Below are positions 8,734 to 18,412 of a DNA stretch of 64,000 bases, piece by piece; within the stretch, counting starts at the first letter, position 1; every line of letters begins with the position of its first letter. Location of the stretch: assembly GCF_022024235.1 (NCBI RefSeq), contig NZ_CP091799.1, positions 1,685,001 through 1,749,000 of the forward strand. Reading direction: 5' to 3'. Origin of the DNA: Segatella baroniae B14 (GTDB lineage Bacteria; Bacteroidota; Bacteroidia; Bacteroidales; Bacteroidaceae). The translations under genes and the position numbers were made by a program. The notes under the pieces are model-generated. The model saw nothing but the letters and a program-made list of their open reading frames with translations, had not been told where the DNA came from and did not search any database.

Positions 8734-11241
8734 ATGAAATTTAAGGTTCATATAACCTCTCTTTTACTGCTTTGTGGTACTTTTTCTGTTCAAGCCAAAG
8801 ATATTGTTCTTTTCAACGGAAAAAATCCAGTAAGCTATACTGTTAATAATAATCCATCTCCTGTAGTAAACATAGCCTTAAATATGTTTAGTAGCGATAT
8901 GCAAGCTGTTACAGGTAAAAAAGCTAAAAGTAAAAGTGACTCACCTCTCGCTATTTACCAGTTAGATGCCCTCACTGATAAAGAATTTAAAGAAGTCAGT
9001 CGTATAGACTTCCCTTTAAATAAGATTATAGTCAGCAAAGATGCTTTTTGGATGGGCGTAAAGAATGACAAACTTTATATAATTGGTAATAACGGGCGTG
9101 GAACAGCATACGGCATTCTTGAACTTTCCAAAATATCCGGTGTATCTCCATGGATATGGTGGGGAGATGTTCATCCTGAAAAAAAATCGCAGCTTATCAT
9201 CAACGACAAATACCAAACCCTACAAGTTCCTTCCGTAGAATATCGCGGTATATTCATCAACGATGAAGACTGGAGTACACGTACTTGGGCTCACAAAACC
9301 CTCGATCGCAAACAAGAGCAAGGGACGATAGGTCCAAACACCTATCGCAAGATCTTTGAACTTCTACTTCGACTCAAAGCTAATACGATATGGCCAGCCA
9401 TGCATCCTGGAACAAAACCTTTTTTCCAAGTAAAAGGAAACCAAGAAGTAGCAGATAGTTGCGATATATATATCGGAACCTCTCATTGTGAACCATTACT
9501 CCGCAATAATGTCGGCGAATGGAATGTAAAAAATATGGGGGCCTTCAACTATCTTACCAACCAAAAGAAAATAGAAGACTACTGGACATATCGTATTAAA
9601 GAAACTGCAGGCATGGACGTCATATATACCTTAGGTATGCGTGGCATACATGATGGCAGCATGGAAGGTGTAAAAACTTTAGATGAGAAAACCAAGTGGC
9701 TTCAGAAGGTAATTAATGACCAGAGAAAACTACTGCATAAGAATCTAAAAACCGACATTAAAAAAATACCACAAATTTTTGTTCCGTATAAAGAAGTGCT
9801 TGATATTTATAACAATGGACTAAAAGTACCCGATGACGTAACTTTGATGTGGTGTGATGACAACTATGGTTATCTTACACATCTATCTAACCCTTCAGAA
9901 GCCAAAAGAAGTGGAGGAAGTGGTGTCTATTACCATCTCAGCTACTGGGGAAGGCCTCATGACTATCTATGGCTGACAACCACTCAACCAGGACTTATCT
10001 ACGAAGAGATGCATAAAGCCTACACCAACAATAATAAACGGATATGGATAGCTAATGTTCACGATCCGAAAGTTGCAGCATATGACTTATCGCTTTTTCT
10101 TGATATGGCCTGGAACATCAATATCACCAAGACAAATTCTTTACAGCAACATATGCAAAACTGGCTTTGCCAGCAATTCGGTACACATACAGGCAAACTA
10201 TTATTGCCCGTTATGAAGGAATTTTATCACCTTACTGCTATCCGTAAACCTGAATTTATGGGATGGACTCAAACCGAACTGGATAAAAAGAAATACAACA
10301 GAGGACTATCCCCTATCCAAGACACTGAATTTAATGCCGGTGAATTTGGAAATGAGATAGAACGCTACAAAGCAGCCTATCAAGCGATAAAAGAAAAAGT
10401 TGAAGAAATTGAAAAAACAATTCGACCAACACTTAGTGATGCCTACTTCGCAGCTATCAAATATCCTATATTTATGGCTGCAGACATGGCCATCAAACAG
10501 CTAGAAGCTCAAGAAGCACGCCATATAGCACGCCCTGGATTATTCTTCAATGATAAAGAAGCAATGACCGCTGCTGCTAATAGCATGACTGCTCATCAGG
10601 AGATAATAGCAATGACTAAATACTACAATGAACAATTAGCCGGCGGAAAATGGAATGGTATTATGTCGATGTCTCCAAGAGATTTACCAGTCTTTAAAGA
10701 GCCTGCACTACCGGGTATACTTACAGACGAACAAATAAAAAAATATGCTGATAAGGAAATTGATGCAGAACCTTTAGAAAATCACATGAGTAGAGTCATC
10801 GCACGAAATGCTGTGCATTACACAGCAGCCAGCAAAGATGTCTACACTACAGAAATGCTCGGTCACAGCATGAAATCACTGAATTTGCCTAAAGGTAGCG
10901 TGGTTAAATACAACTTCCTTTGTGAAAAAACAGATTCTGCAATAATCAGAATTGCAACGATCCCTACTCATGCCGTAAACCAAAACGATATTCGTTTCAG
11001 TGTGACCATCGACGGAAATAACGAACAGATTTTTACACTTAAAGAACCATTCCGGTCAGAACAATGGAAACAAAACGTGTTACGGGGACAAGCAGTAAAG
11101 TCTTTTCATTTACTCTTGGAAAAAGGCACACATACTTTAGAAATAAAAGCATTGGATGAAGGTATCATCCTGGATCAATGGATGATTGACTATAATCTGA
11201 ATCGCAATTTCTATATGTTTCCTATAGAACCTGCTATCTAA
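8734..11241 (+). CDS. Glycoside hydrolase family 115 (xylan alpha-glucuronidase type)
   Basis: An 835-residue secreted protein from the ATG at 8734, with a signal peptide ending near SVQA-KD. Family GH115 is indicated by the N-terminal domain ending in YGILELSKISGVSPWIWWGD, the barrel start VEYRGIFINDEDW, then LLRLKANTIWPAMHPGTKPF and the long helical and beta-rich C-terminal part. GH115 enzymes remove (4-O-methyl)-glucuronic acid from xylan. I chose ATG 8734 over the in-frame TTG at 8704 because the latter lies inside the promoter and spoils the signal peptide. With GH127 and the SGNH hydrolase it suggests glucuronoarabinoxylan use, although no SusC/SusD pair is present here. Confidence 0.9.
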   Translation: MKFKVHITSLLLLCGTFSVQAKDIVLFNGKNPVSYTVNNNPSPVVNIALNMFSSDMQAVTGKKAKSKSDSPLAIYQLDALTDKEFKEVSRIDFPLNKIIVSKDAFWMGVKNDKLYIIGNNGRGTAYGILELSKISGVSPWIWWGDVHPEKKSQLIINDKYQTLQVPSVEYRGIFINDEDWSTRTWAHKTLDRKQEQGTIGPNTYRKIFELLLRLKANTIWPAMHPGTKPFFQVKGNQEVADSCDIYIGTSHCEPLLRNNVGEWNVKNMGAFNYLTNQKKIEDYWTYRIKETAGMDVIYTLGMRGIHDGSMEGVKTLDEKTKWLQKVINDQRKLLHKNLKTDIKKIPQIFVPYKEVLDIYNNGLKVPDDVTLMWCDDNYGYLTHLSNPSEAKRSGGSGVYYHLSYWGRPHDYLWLTTTQPGLIYEEMHKAYTNNNKRIWIANVHDPKVAAYDLSLFLDMAWNINITKTNSLQQHMQNWLCQQFGTHTGKLLLPVMKEFYHLTAIRKPEFMGWTQTELDKKKYNRGLSPIQDTEFNAGEFGNEIERYKAAYQAIKEKVEEIEKTIRPTLSDAYFAAIKYPIFMAADMAIKQLEAQEARHIARPGLFFNDKEAMTAAANSMTAHQEIIAMTKYYNEQLAGGKWNGIMSMSPRDLPVFKEPALPGILTDEQIKKYADKEIDAEPLENHMSRVIARNAVHYTAASKDVYTTEMLGHSMKSLNLPKGSVVKYNFLCEKTDSAIIRIATIPTHAVNQNDIRFSVTIDGNNEQIFTLKEPFRSEQWKQNVLRGQAVKSFHLLLEKGTHTLEIKALDEGIILDQWMIDYNLNRNFYMFPIEPAI

Positions 11242-11250
11242 CAAAGATAT

Positions 11251-11290
11251 AAAAAGGGGGTTCACCTGATCATTGGTGAATCCCCTTTTT
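11251..11290. terminator. Bidirectional terminator between GH115 and trmB
   Basis: AAAAAGGGG-TTCACC pairs with GGTGAA-CCCCTTTTT around a short loop. A and T runs on the two sides suit the convergent genes. Confidence 0.9.
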
Positions 11291-11298
11291 ATATCAAC

Positions 11299-12069
11299 TT
11301 ATTTACTTGTTTCTAAACTACTTCTCTTATCACGATGATAACTTCTATAGTCATCTAATTCTATTTCAACATCAGGTTCTTCCAAATTTCCTTCAGTAGG
11401 TAACTGGAACTTGAGATACTTGATATTGAGTCCACGCTCTATCCACATTGACTCATAATAAGTCTGAATAGACAGAATGCGTTTCGTGCTATCATCAATA
11501 CCCTCTGTATGATACAAATCATCTGTACGGAAGAGAACTGGAAGATTATTTTTCTCAACCATATAAGAGGTATAAGTAAATAGAAAATTAGAATCTGTTT
11601 TCAGATGAATAATACCCTTATTTACTAAGAAATTACGATAACGATTCAAGAAGAATGTACTCGTAAGACGCTTACGAGGATTCTTCATCTGTGGATCACT
11701 AAACGTAAGCCAAATTTCAGCAACCTCATTCTGATCAAAAAAACGGTCGATAATCTCGATATTGGTGCGCAGAAATGCCACATTCTTTAGTCCTTCTTTC
11801 AGAGCTTGGGTGGCACCTGTCCACATACGGGCACCCTTGATATCCACACCGATAAAGTTCATCTCGGGATAGAGTTTGGCCAGCTCTACGGTGTATTCAC
11901 CTCTACCACATCCTAATTCCAAGATTATTGGATTATCGTTATGAAAATACTGTTCACACCAATGTCCCTTCATATCGAATGGAACATCACTGACTACTGA
12001 AAATGGATACTGAAACACGTTCTCATAGTGCTCCATATCCGCAAATTTAGCTAATTTTCCTTTTCCCAT
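11299..12069 (-). CDS. trmB: tRNA (guanine-N7-)-methyltransferase TrmB
   Basis: A 256-residue cytoplasmic enzyme that methylates N7 of G46 in tRNA using SAM. The SAM motif [11 protein letters not shown] is at about 50-60, followed by [13 protein letters not shown] and the family-specific block [17 protein letters not shown]. The acidic C-terminus ends with a tail rich in charged residues. A -7 element (TATATTTG, minus strand 12098-12091) lies 22 bases upstream of the ATG. It is bounded by terminators on both sides and so is probably expressed alone. Confidence 0.94.
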   Translation of the reverse strand: MGKGKLAKFADMEHYENVFQYPFSVVSDVPFDMKGHWCEQYFHNDNPIILELGCGRGEYTVELAKLYPEMNFIGVDIKGARMWTGATQALKEGLKNVAFLRTNIEIIDRFFDQNEVAEIWLTFSDPQMKNPRKRLTSTFFLNRYRNFLVNKGIIHLKTDSNFLFTYTSYMVEKNNLPVLFRTDDLYHTEGIDDSTKRILSIQTYYESMWIERGLNIKYLKFQLPTEGNLEEPDVEIELDDYRSYHRDKRSSLETSK

Positions 12070-12111
12070 GCCTTATTTGATAAACGGGTGCAAATATACG
12101 AAATAAATTAT

Positions 12112-12152
12112 AAAAAAGCACCGATCTGGAGACAGACCGATGCTTTTTTATG
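12112..12152. terminator. Terminator between the DUF975 gene and trmB
   Basis: AAAAAAGCA-TCGGTCTG type stem: AAAAAGCACCGATCTG pairs with CAGACCGATGCTTTTT around GAGA, with a T run for the minus-strand gene upstream. Confidence 0.85.
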
Positions 12153-12170
12153 TTGTTTTATAATTTACGA

Positions 12171-12785
12171 TTAACCTATTTGCTGTTCTGCTTTCAGGTC
12201 TTCGTAGAAGTAAGCTAATGTTGTATTAATGTATGGTAATAATAGCAGCAATCCTATACCGAAAGTCAGAATAGCCAGAATTATCCAACCAATGAAGCTC
12301 AGATTCAGCCAGAATAGCTTTGCTTTGTGCCCTTTCATCAGATCGACACTACGTTTCATAGCATCAAGATAGCCTATCTCCTTGTCGTCTTCCATGACAA
12401 ATTCTACCTGTGAGAGCATCAGAGAGATGATAATGCCAGGTATCAAGAGAAAGACGCATCCAATAGCCACAAAAAAAACGCCCAACAGTAGGGTGACGCC
12501 GATGCGTACACAATCTTTATAACCATCGAAAAGATGCCCATAATCAATGTCCTCCTGACGGATAAGACGCAAGAAGAATACTCTATATCCCCACATTAAA
12601 GGCAAACACAACAAGAGCCATATACCATTTACGCTTACTCCTGCTGTATCACCCATAGGGTATATGATACTCACTCTTGAAATGTCAACTATGAGTGAAA
12701 AAATAAGTGTTGCGACAGCACCAATCGTCCACTTGCCTTCCAGTGAGGCTAGAGCTCTGTTTTTGTAAGTTTGATTCGTTTCCAT
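12171..12785 (-). CDS. DUF975 family integral membrane protein
   Basis: A 204-residue protein with about five hydrophobic segments (near 20-40, 52-72, 95-125, 155-180). It has the DUF975-like pattern: N-terminal basic ALASLEGKW, a middle FDGYKD, the glycine-rich LLIPGIIISLMLSQ segment, and the LDAMKRSVDLMKGHKAKLFWLNLSFIGW block. The function of this family is unknown; it is a widespread inner-membrane protein. It starts 54 bases after ilvE ends, so it may be read from the ilvE promoter. Confidence 0.82.
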   Translation of the reverse strand: METNQTYKNRALASLEGKWTIGAVATLIFSLIVDISRVSIIYPMGDTAGVSVNGIWLLLCLPLMWGYRVFFLRLIRQEDIDYGHLFDGYKDCVRIGVTLLLGVFFVAIGCVFLLIPGIIISLMLSQVEFVMEDDKEIGYLDAMKRSVDLMKGHKAKLFWLNLSFIGWIILAILTFGIGLLLLLPYINTTLAYFYEDLKAEQQIG

Positions 12786-12839
12786 ATTCTGGCATAATTA
12801 TAGGTTATTTTTTTCTGTATAGATAGCCCGCTAACGTAA

Positions 12840-13856
12840 TTATTCGATTACCACTGTAGTCCAACCGTGCTTATCTTCAATAGTACCATACTGAATACCA
12901 CGAAGTGTATCAAACAACTTCTTAGACCAAGGACCCGGTTTATCACCAAAATCATATCGCTTTTTGGTATCCAAATCATCAATATAAGAAATAGGAGAAA
13001 TGACTGCAGCAGTACCACATGCACCAGCTTCCTCAAACGTTTCTAATTCCTCTTCAGGAATTGGACGACGCTCAACCTTCATACCTAAATCTTCAGCAAC
13101 TTGCATCAAACTCTTATTAGTAATAGAAGGCAGAATAGAGGTACTCTTAGGTGTAATATACGTATTATTCTTTATACCAAAGAAGTTAGCAGCACCACAC
13201 TCATCGATATATTTTTTCTCCTTAGCATCCAAGTAAAATTCACAAGCATACCCCTTTTCATGAGCGATAGAATTAGCTTTCAAAGAAGCAGCATAATTAC
13301 CACCAACCTTGTAGATACCAGTACCCAAAGGAGCAGAACGATCATAATCACGAATAATTACATAAGGATTAGAAGAGAATCCACCCTTGAAATATGGACC
13401 TACTGGAGTAACAAAAATCAAGAAACAATATTCATCAGCAGGATGAACACCCACCTGGGCACTTGTACCAATAAGCAATGGACGAATATAAAGAGTAGCT
13501 CCACTCTCGTATGTAGGAATCCATTCCTGATTCAATCTAACCACCTTTTTAACCATTTCTTCAAACAATTCTGTAGGAAGTTCTGGCATCAAGATACCAC
13601 GGCAAGTACTCTGTAGACGCGCAGCATTCTCATCCATGCGGAACACACGCACCTTACCATCAGGACAACGATATGCTTTCAATCCCTCAAATGCCTCCTG
13701 TCCATAATGCAAACAGGTAGCAGCCATGTGCAACTTCAAATACTCATCAGAGCAAACTTCTATTTCGCCCCATTTGCCGTCACGATAGTAGCAGCGTACA
13801 TTGTAATCAGTCTTCCGATAGCCGAAAGACAAATTAGCCCAATCTAAATCTTTCAT
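12840..13856 (-). CDS. ilvE: Branched-chain amino acid aminotransferase
   Basis: A 338-residue class IV PLP enzyme that interconverts leucine, isoleucine and valine with their 2-oxo acids in the cytoplasm. The PLP lysine is Lys183 in GTGIYKVGGNYA. Other family blocks are YGQEAFEGLKAY, IRPLLIGT and the late EAGACGTAAVISP loop. The length is normal. A -7 element TACTTTTG (minus strand 13901-13894) is 38 bases before the ATG. No leader peptide or attenuator is visible. Confidence 0.95.
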   Translation of the reverse strand: MKDLDWANLSFGYRKTDYNVRCYYRDGKWGEIEVCSDEYLKLHMAATCLHYGQEAFEGLKAYRCPDGKVRVFRMDENAARLQSTCRGILMPELPTELFEEMVKKVVRLNQEWIPTYESGATLYIRPLLIGTSAQVGVHPADEYCFLIFVTPVGPYFKGGFSSNPYVIIRDYDRSAPLGTGIYKVGGNYAASLKANSIAHEKGYACEFYLDAKEKKYIDECGAANFFGIKNNTYITPKSTSILPSITNKSLMQVAEDLGMKVERRPIPEEELETFEEAGACGTAAVISPISYIDDLDTKKRYDFGDKPGPWSKKLFDTLRGIQYGTIEDKHGWTTVVIE

Positions 13857-13893
13857 AACAATAATATTTTATATGTTATATTTATAATTTCGC

Positions 13894-13901
13894 ACAAAAG
13901 T
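13894..13901 (-). promoter_or_regulatory. -7 element of the ilvE promoter
   Basis: The minus strand reads TACTTTTG (TAnnTTTG). The -33 element is not a clear TTTG. Confidence 0.5.
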
Positions 13902-13953
13902 ACGAATTTTTATTATATTCTACAATTATTCACACTATAAATTAACAAAAATA

Positions 13954-14160
13954 TCACTTTTCTTCTATATTAAGTAACTTTTTGATATTTTCATCAGTCT
14001 TCGTTAGTTTGTCTTTGCACAATTTGATAAGCTGCTGCGCTTCCTTCAGTTTATCACTCAATGAATCTACATCCAGCTCATCATTTTCCATCTTCTCTAC
14101 TATCTCTTCAAGTCGATGAACAGCCTCTTCGTATCGAATATTCTTTTTCATATCAGACAT
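13954..14160 (-). CDS. xseB: Exodeoxyribonuclease VII small subunit
   Basis: A 68-residue protein with the XseB pattern: YEEAVHRLEEIVEKMENDELDVDSL followed by KEAQQLIKLCKDKL, two helices that bind XseA. It starts 2 bases after the stop of xseA and is certainly in the same operon. ExoVII degrades single-stranded DNA into oligonucleotides in repair. An alternative start at the second Met (codon 4) cannot be ruled out. Confidence 0.95.
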   Translation of the reverse strand: MSDMKKNIRYEEAVHRLEEIVEKMENDELDVDSLSDKLKEAQQLIKLCKDKLTKTDENIKKLLNIEEK

Positions 14161-14162
14161 TT

Positions 14163-15458
14163 CTATTTGACAATTGAACGAATTTCACCATTTTCCACTC
14201 GCGTTATAATTTCGTCACCCACATGTAAACAACTAGCATCTTTGACAACTTTTCCATTCAACAGAGTGATACTATATCCGCGTTTAAGCAAAAGAGTTGG
14301 ATCTGACAACATCACTTGTTGCTCTATCATCTGAAGCCTATACTGCTCCTTATTCAGTTTACGCTGAATAGCGGGTAACATTGCCATTTGTAGTCTATCC
14401 AAATATTGAAACTGCTGCAAAATCAGACGACCTACCTGATTATTGAGTTTACTCTCTATAGCATCAAGTTTTCTTAAATGGCTGGTTTTAACCAAAGAAA
14501 ACATCAATGGTATTCTACCACCCAAATGCTGGATTCTCATTTTCTCCCTAGTCATACGCTCGCGAACGTAGCTAAAAATAAAATCACTAGCATTTTGTAC
14601 CCGATTGTACACCTGAGCCAAATGCTCTATTAAAAAAGTAGCAGCTGCAGTAGGTGTTTTAACTCTCGTATTTGAAATCATGTCGAGTACACTTTCATCG
14701 CGTTCATGACCTATACCTGTAATAATCGGCAAAGGAAAATTTGCCACATTCTCAGCCAATACTAATGTATCAAAGCCCGACATATCACTCGTAGCACCTC
14801 CACCACGAATAATGACGACGACATCAAACTCCTCATATCTTTCATTAATCAGGTTCAGCGCCCTAATCACACTTTTTTCGATTTGTTCACCTTGCATAAC
14901 CGCAGGAAACAGTTCTATATTAAAGGATAAGCCATACTCATTATTTTGCATTTGATGGCAGAAGTCGCCATAACCTGCAGCATGAACACTGGAAATGACA
15001 GCTACCCGTTGGCAAAACATCGGAATAACAAGTTGCTTCTGCAAATCAAAAACCCCTTCATCCTTCAAGACCTGAATAATCTCCAAACGCTTTCGAGCCA
15101 TATCTCCCAAAGTAAAAGTTGGGTCGATATCATCAATCATCCATGAGAACCCATAATTCTCATGGAATTCAGCATGCACCTGTAACATGATTTTCATACC
15201 GGCACGAAGATGCATTCCGGTAATTCGTTCAAAACCTGCACGAATATATACCCATCGATTACGCCAACATTTAGCAGAAGCCTTAGCAATAGGAGTATTC
15301 AAATGGTTATCCTTCTCTATCAGTTCCATGAAGCAATGTCCATTGTTCTCTCTATATTCAGACAATTCGGCCTGAACCCAGATACTATCTGGGAGCTGTA
15401 TCGCGATAACATCGTGGACCAAATGATTCAATTCATATAAAGAGAGAGCCTGTTTCAT
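14163..15458 (-). CDS. xseA: Exodeoxyribonuclease VII large subunit
   Basis: A 431-residue catalytic subunit. The N-terminal OB fold covers about 5-100 (LYELNHLVHDVI, WVQAELSEYRENNGHCFMEL). The nuclease domain includes VAVISSVHAAGYGDF, VVIIRGGGATSDMSGFD and GIGHERDESVLDMI, all typical of XseA. A long coiled region follows and the end carries LKRGYSITLLNGKVV. It lies 2 bases after the subtilase stop codon and 2 bases before xseB, in one minus-strand operon. Confidence 0.95.
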   Translation of the reverse strand: MKQALSLYELNHLVHDVIAIQLPDSIWVQAELSEYRENNGHCFMELIEKDNHLNTPIAKASAKCWRNRWVYIRAGFERITGMHLRAGMKIMLQVHAEFHENYGFSWMIDDIDPTFTLGDMARKRLEIIQVLKDEGVFDLQKQLVIPMFCQRVAVISSVHAAGYGDFCHQMQNNEYGLSFNIELFPAVMQGEQIEKSVIRALNLINERYEEFDVVVIIRGGGATSDMSGFDTLVLAENVANFPLPIITGIGHERDESVLDMISNTRVKTPTAAATFLIEHLAQVYNRVQNASDFIFSYVRERMTREKMRIQHLGGRIPLMFSLVKTSHLRKLDAIESKLNNQVGRLILQQFQYLDRLQMAMLPAIQRKLNKEQYRLQMIEQQVMLSDPTLLLKRGYSITLLNGKVVKDASCLHVGDEIITRVENGEIRSIVK

Positions 15459-15460
15459 GA

Positions 15461-16867
15461 TTACTTATCTTTTTTGCCCATCAGATATGCCTTCCAAAAA
15501 TCAGGAACACCATATCCAAATATATTATTCGGCCGTGAATAACGGTCTGACGAACGTTTCACTATAGACATAATCTCATAAGCATTCAAATGTGGCAAAG
15601 CTTCCCAAAGACAAGCCACCATACCTGCAATAATAGGAGCTGAAAAAGATGTCCCCATATCGTTTATAACAGTGCCACGACCGGTAATAACAGACGCAGG
15701 ACTACCTATAGCCATAACATCAGGTTTTACCCTTCCATCGGCAGTAAAACCTATTGAACTAAAAGGAGCATTAATGCCTGAACGAGTTATTGCACCAACT
15801 GTAAGAATATCACTTGCATCTGCTGGTACATTTATTTTTTTCCAAGAACCCATGCCTTCATTGCCAGCACTATTCACCAAAATAATACCTTTTGAAGCAA
15901 GTTTGGCTGCTGTACACGAAATCATCGCCGTCTTACCATCTAAGTTCTCGTATTTATAATCCATCGTCTTATCATCAAAACCATGATATCCCAACGAACT
16001 ATTAATAACATCTACACCTAATGAATCGGCATATTCTACAGCAGAAGCCCAATAGTCTTCTTCTGCCAGTGATTCTGTCTGTTCATCCTCACAACGAACC
16101 AAGACATAAGAAGCACGAGGAGCAGCACCAACATAATAATGCTCAACTTCAGCCGCCATTACAGACAACACCATTGTTCCATGCTCCATCTCTTTAAAGA
16201 CATTTTGCGACCGAGGGCTTACAAAATCGGCAACACCTGCGAGTTGAATCTGATGAAAAGCAGGAATACGATCAACATTCATAAAACCTCCATCCAAGAC
16301 CGCTATCATCATAGCCTCACCATGATATCCTGCTTCGTGAAGTTTATGCCCATTTAGTTTTTTTATCTGAAACTCGGTAGAACCATAAAACGACTCATTA
16401 TCCTGAATAAAAGAAGTAATGGTCTTATGGTAATTCATTCGATCACGTCTGTTTATAGAATCAGGCGATTCAAAAACTTTTTTTATGCTTTTAACAAAAG
16501 GAATATGCTCTAGTTTTTTAAGGTCCTTAGGAGTACGAACACGCAAAAGAAGTGTATTATTCCATTTACTCTTATCAACAATCTCAAACCCCCAATCACA
16601 AATCTGTCGTATGTATCGTTCTGAAATCGGTAAATCAGTACTATCCAAAGAAAGATGCTGCTTTTCCCGTCGTTTTATAGAACGTAAAGAAAGAAACTCC
16701 TCTGGTTTTTGCAAAGAATATTGAGACCCAGCCTTATCTGACAAATAAATACGATAAAGATAACATTTACCGCCAGGATAAGAAATTCGGCTTGTATCAT
16801 CTACATGCCGAGCAAAAATAGCGAAGCATGCTATCATCATCAGTATAATCATTAAAGGTCTTTTCAT
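15461..16867 (-). CDS. Subtilisin-like serine peptidase (S8), exported
   Basis: A 468-residue protein with a signal peptide (1-19). A pro-region (about 30-150) is followed by the S8 domain. The catalytic residues can be placed: Asp192 in AVLDGGF, His229 in EHGTMV, Asn336 in NSAGNEG and Ser407 in GTSFSAP. No C-terminal sorting domain of the type IX secretion kind is seen; it ends soon after the catalytic domain in GYGVPDFWKAYL, so a periplasmic or lipid-free secreted place is likely. It heads the operon with xseA and xseB. Its substrate is unknown. Confidence 0.9.
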   Translation of the reverse strand: MKRPLMIILMMIACFAIFARHVDDTSRISYPGGKCYLYRIYLSDKAGSQYSLQKPEEFLSLRSIKRREKQHLSLDSTDLPISERYIRQICDWGFEIVDKSKWNNTLLLRVRTPKDLKKLEHIPFVKSIKKVFESPDSINRRDRMNYHKTITSFIQDNESFYGSTEFQIKKLNGHKLHEAGYHGEAMMIAVLDGGFMNVDRIPAFHQIQLAGVADFVSPRSQNVFKEMEHGTMVLSVMAAEVEHYYVGAAPRASYVLVRCEDEQTESLAEEDYWASAVEYADSLGVDVINSSLGYHGFDDKTMDYKYENLDGKTAMISCTAAKLASKGIILVNSAGNEGMGSWKKINVPADASDILTVGAITRSGINAPFSSIGFTADGRVKPDVMAIGSPASVITGRGTVINDMGTSFSAPIIAGMVACLWEALPHLNAYEIMSIVKRSSDRYSRPNNIFGYGVPDFWKAYLMGKKDK

Positions 16868-16890
16868 CTAGGCTAAATGTCAATGTTATG

Positions 16891-16898
16891 CAAAGATA
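16891..16898 (-). promoter_or_regulatory. -7 element for the subtilase-xseA-xseB operon
   Basis: The minus strand reads TATCTTTG (TAnnTTTG), 24 bases before the ATG. TTTC at 16919-16916 is a poor -33 with short spacing. Confidence 0.5.
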
Positions 16899-16983
16899 CA
16901 GTTTTCAATTGGAATGAAAAAATATAAGCATATAATTTATTGATTTATTTTACCAATTCTCTCACTTATCCACATATTTTTAC

Positions 16984-16991
16984 TACCTTTG
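16984..16991 (+). promoter_or_regulatory. -7 element of the MATE gene promoter
   Basis: TACCTTTG matches TAnnTTTG, 28 bases before the ATG at 17019. It overlaps the in-frame TTG at 16989 and so excludes that codon as start. No clear -33 is present. Confidence 0.55.
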
Positions 16992-17018
16992 CACACATAT
17001 ATAAATAAGAAGATTTTA

Positions 17019-18401
17019 ATGGATAATAAGCAAGCAACACTTGAACTAGGTACAAAACCCATCGGTAAATTACTTTGGCAATATGCCCTTCCTGCCATTA
17101 TTGCCATGACAGCTTCTTCACTGTATAATATTGTGGACAGCATCTTTATCGGCCAAGTATGTGGCCCTTTAGCGATATCAGGACTTACTATTACATTCCC
17201 ATTTATGAATTTGGCTGCAGCTTTTGGAGCTGCTGTCGGAATAGGAGCCTCAACATTTATTTCTGTAAAGCTAGGCCAAAAAGATTATCAAACCGCTCAA
17301 CACATTCTTGGTAATACCATTACACTTAATATCATCATCGGTATCGCCTTTTCGATATTCAGTCTTTTATTTCTCGACCAAATATTGGAATTTTTCGGAG
17401 CATCAGAAGCAACACTCCCTTTTGCTGCAGACTATATGGTTGTCATACTAGCCGGTAATGTTTTCTCGCACATGTATTTTGGAATGAATGCACTCTTACG
17501 TGCAGCGAGCAAACCCAAACAAGCCATGTTTGCAACTATTTTTACCGTCATTATGAACTCAATACTCGACTATATTTTCATATTTTTATTAAAATGGGGT
17601 ATCGCAGGAGCTGCTTACGCAACCATTCTTGCTCAAATTATCGCTTTATGTTGGCAAATATGGCTTTTCAGCAACCAAAAGCAATTACTGCATTTCAAGA
17701 GAGGAATATATAATCTAAACAAGACTATTATAAAAAATATACTAGCGATAGGTGTATCCCCTTTTGCCATGAACGTATGCGCCTGCGTTGTGGTCATCTT
17801 TATCAATAAGCAGTTAGCACACTACGGAGGAGACCTAGATATCGGAGCTTATGGCATTGCAAATAAAGTAGCATTTGTATTTGTCATGTTTGTTATGGGT
17901 GTTAATCAAGGCATGCAGCCTATAGCCGGATACAACTATGGAGCACAAAAACTAGATAGAATGATACATGTCGTAAAACTTTCTGTTTTAACTGCCACAC
18001 TCATCATGACAACTGGCTGGCTTATAGGAATGTTTCTACCTTATTACTGCGCACGCTTATTTACGACCGACGCTACCCTTATTCAGCTAGGTATGAAAGC
18101 CATCAGAATTAGCCTATTGGCTTTCCCTGTTATAGGCTATCAAATGGTTGTCACCAACTTTTTTCAAAGTATAGGAAAGATAAAAATCAGTATATTCTTG
18201 AGTTTGTCTCGCCAGCTGTTATTATTAATACCACTACTTGCCATTCTTCCTCTTTTTCTGGAAATTGATGGTATCTGGTACTCTATGCCAATAAGCGATT
18301 TTCTCTCAGCTATCATTGCTGGGTGGACAATGATTGTATATATGCGTAAATTTAATCGCATGCATCGCGAGTCTCAAGCTTTAGCAAATATGAACAAATA
18401 A
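17019..18401 (+). CDS. MATE family efflux transporter
   Basis: A 460-residue inner-membrane protein with about 12 hydrophobic segments. The MATE pattern is clear: the N-terminal KPIGKLLWQYALPAIIAMTASSLYNIVDSIFIG, SGLTITFPFMNLAAAFGAAVGIGA, and in the second half GVNQGMQPIAGYNYGA. Such proteins export drugs or metabolites with H+ or Na+ exchange. I start it at ATG 17019 because the upstream TTG is inside the promoter. It is followed at 11 bases by the kinase-like gene, probably one operon through purT. The substrate is unknown. Confidence 0.93.
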   Translation: MDNKQATLELGTKPIGKLLWQYALPAIIAMTASSLYNIVDSIFIGQVCGPLAISGLTITFPFMNLAAAFGAAVGIGASTFISVKLGQKDYQTAQHILGNTITLNIIIGIAFSIFSLLFLDQILEFFGASEATLPFAADYMVVILAGNVFSHMYFGMNALLRAASKPKQAMFATIFTVIMNSILDYIFIFLLKWGIAGAAYATILAQIIALCWQIWLFSNQKQLLHFKRGIYNLNKTIIKNILAIGVSPFAMNVCACVVVIFINKQLAHYGGDLDIGAYGIANKVAFVFVMFVMGVNQGMQPIAGYNYGAQKLDRMIHVVKLSVLTATLIMTTGWLIGMFLPYYCARLFTTDATLIQLGMKAIRISLLAFPVIGYQMVVTNFFQSIGKIKISIFLSLSRQLLLLIPLLAILPLFLEIDGIWYSMPISDFLSAIIAGWTMIVYMRKFNRMHRESQALANMNK

Positions 18402-18412
18402 ACTAGGTTATC

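Noticed and set aside
16966..16974. Perfect DnaA box TTATCCACA upstream of the MATE gene
   Set aside because: It is a single site; I found no cluster nearby, so it is not evidence for an origin.
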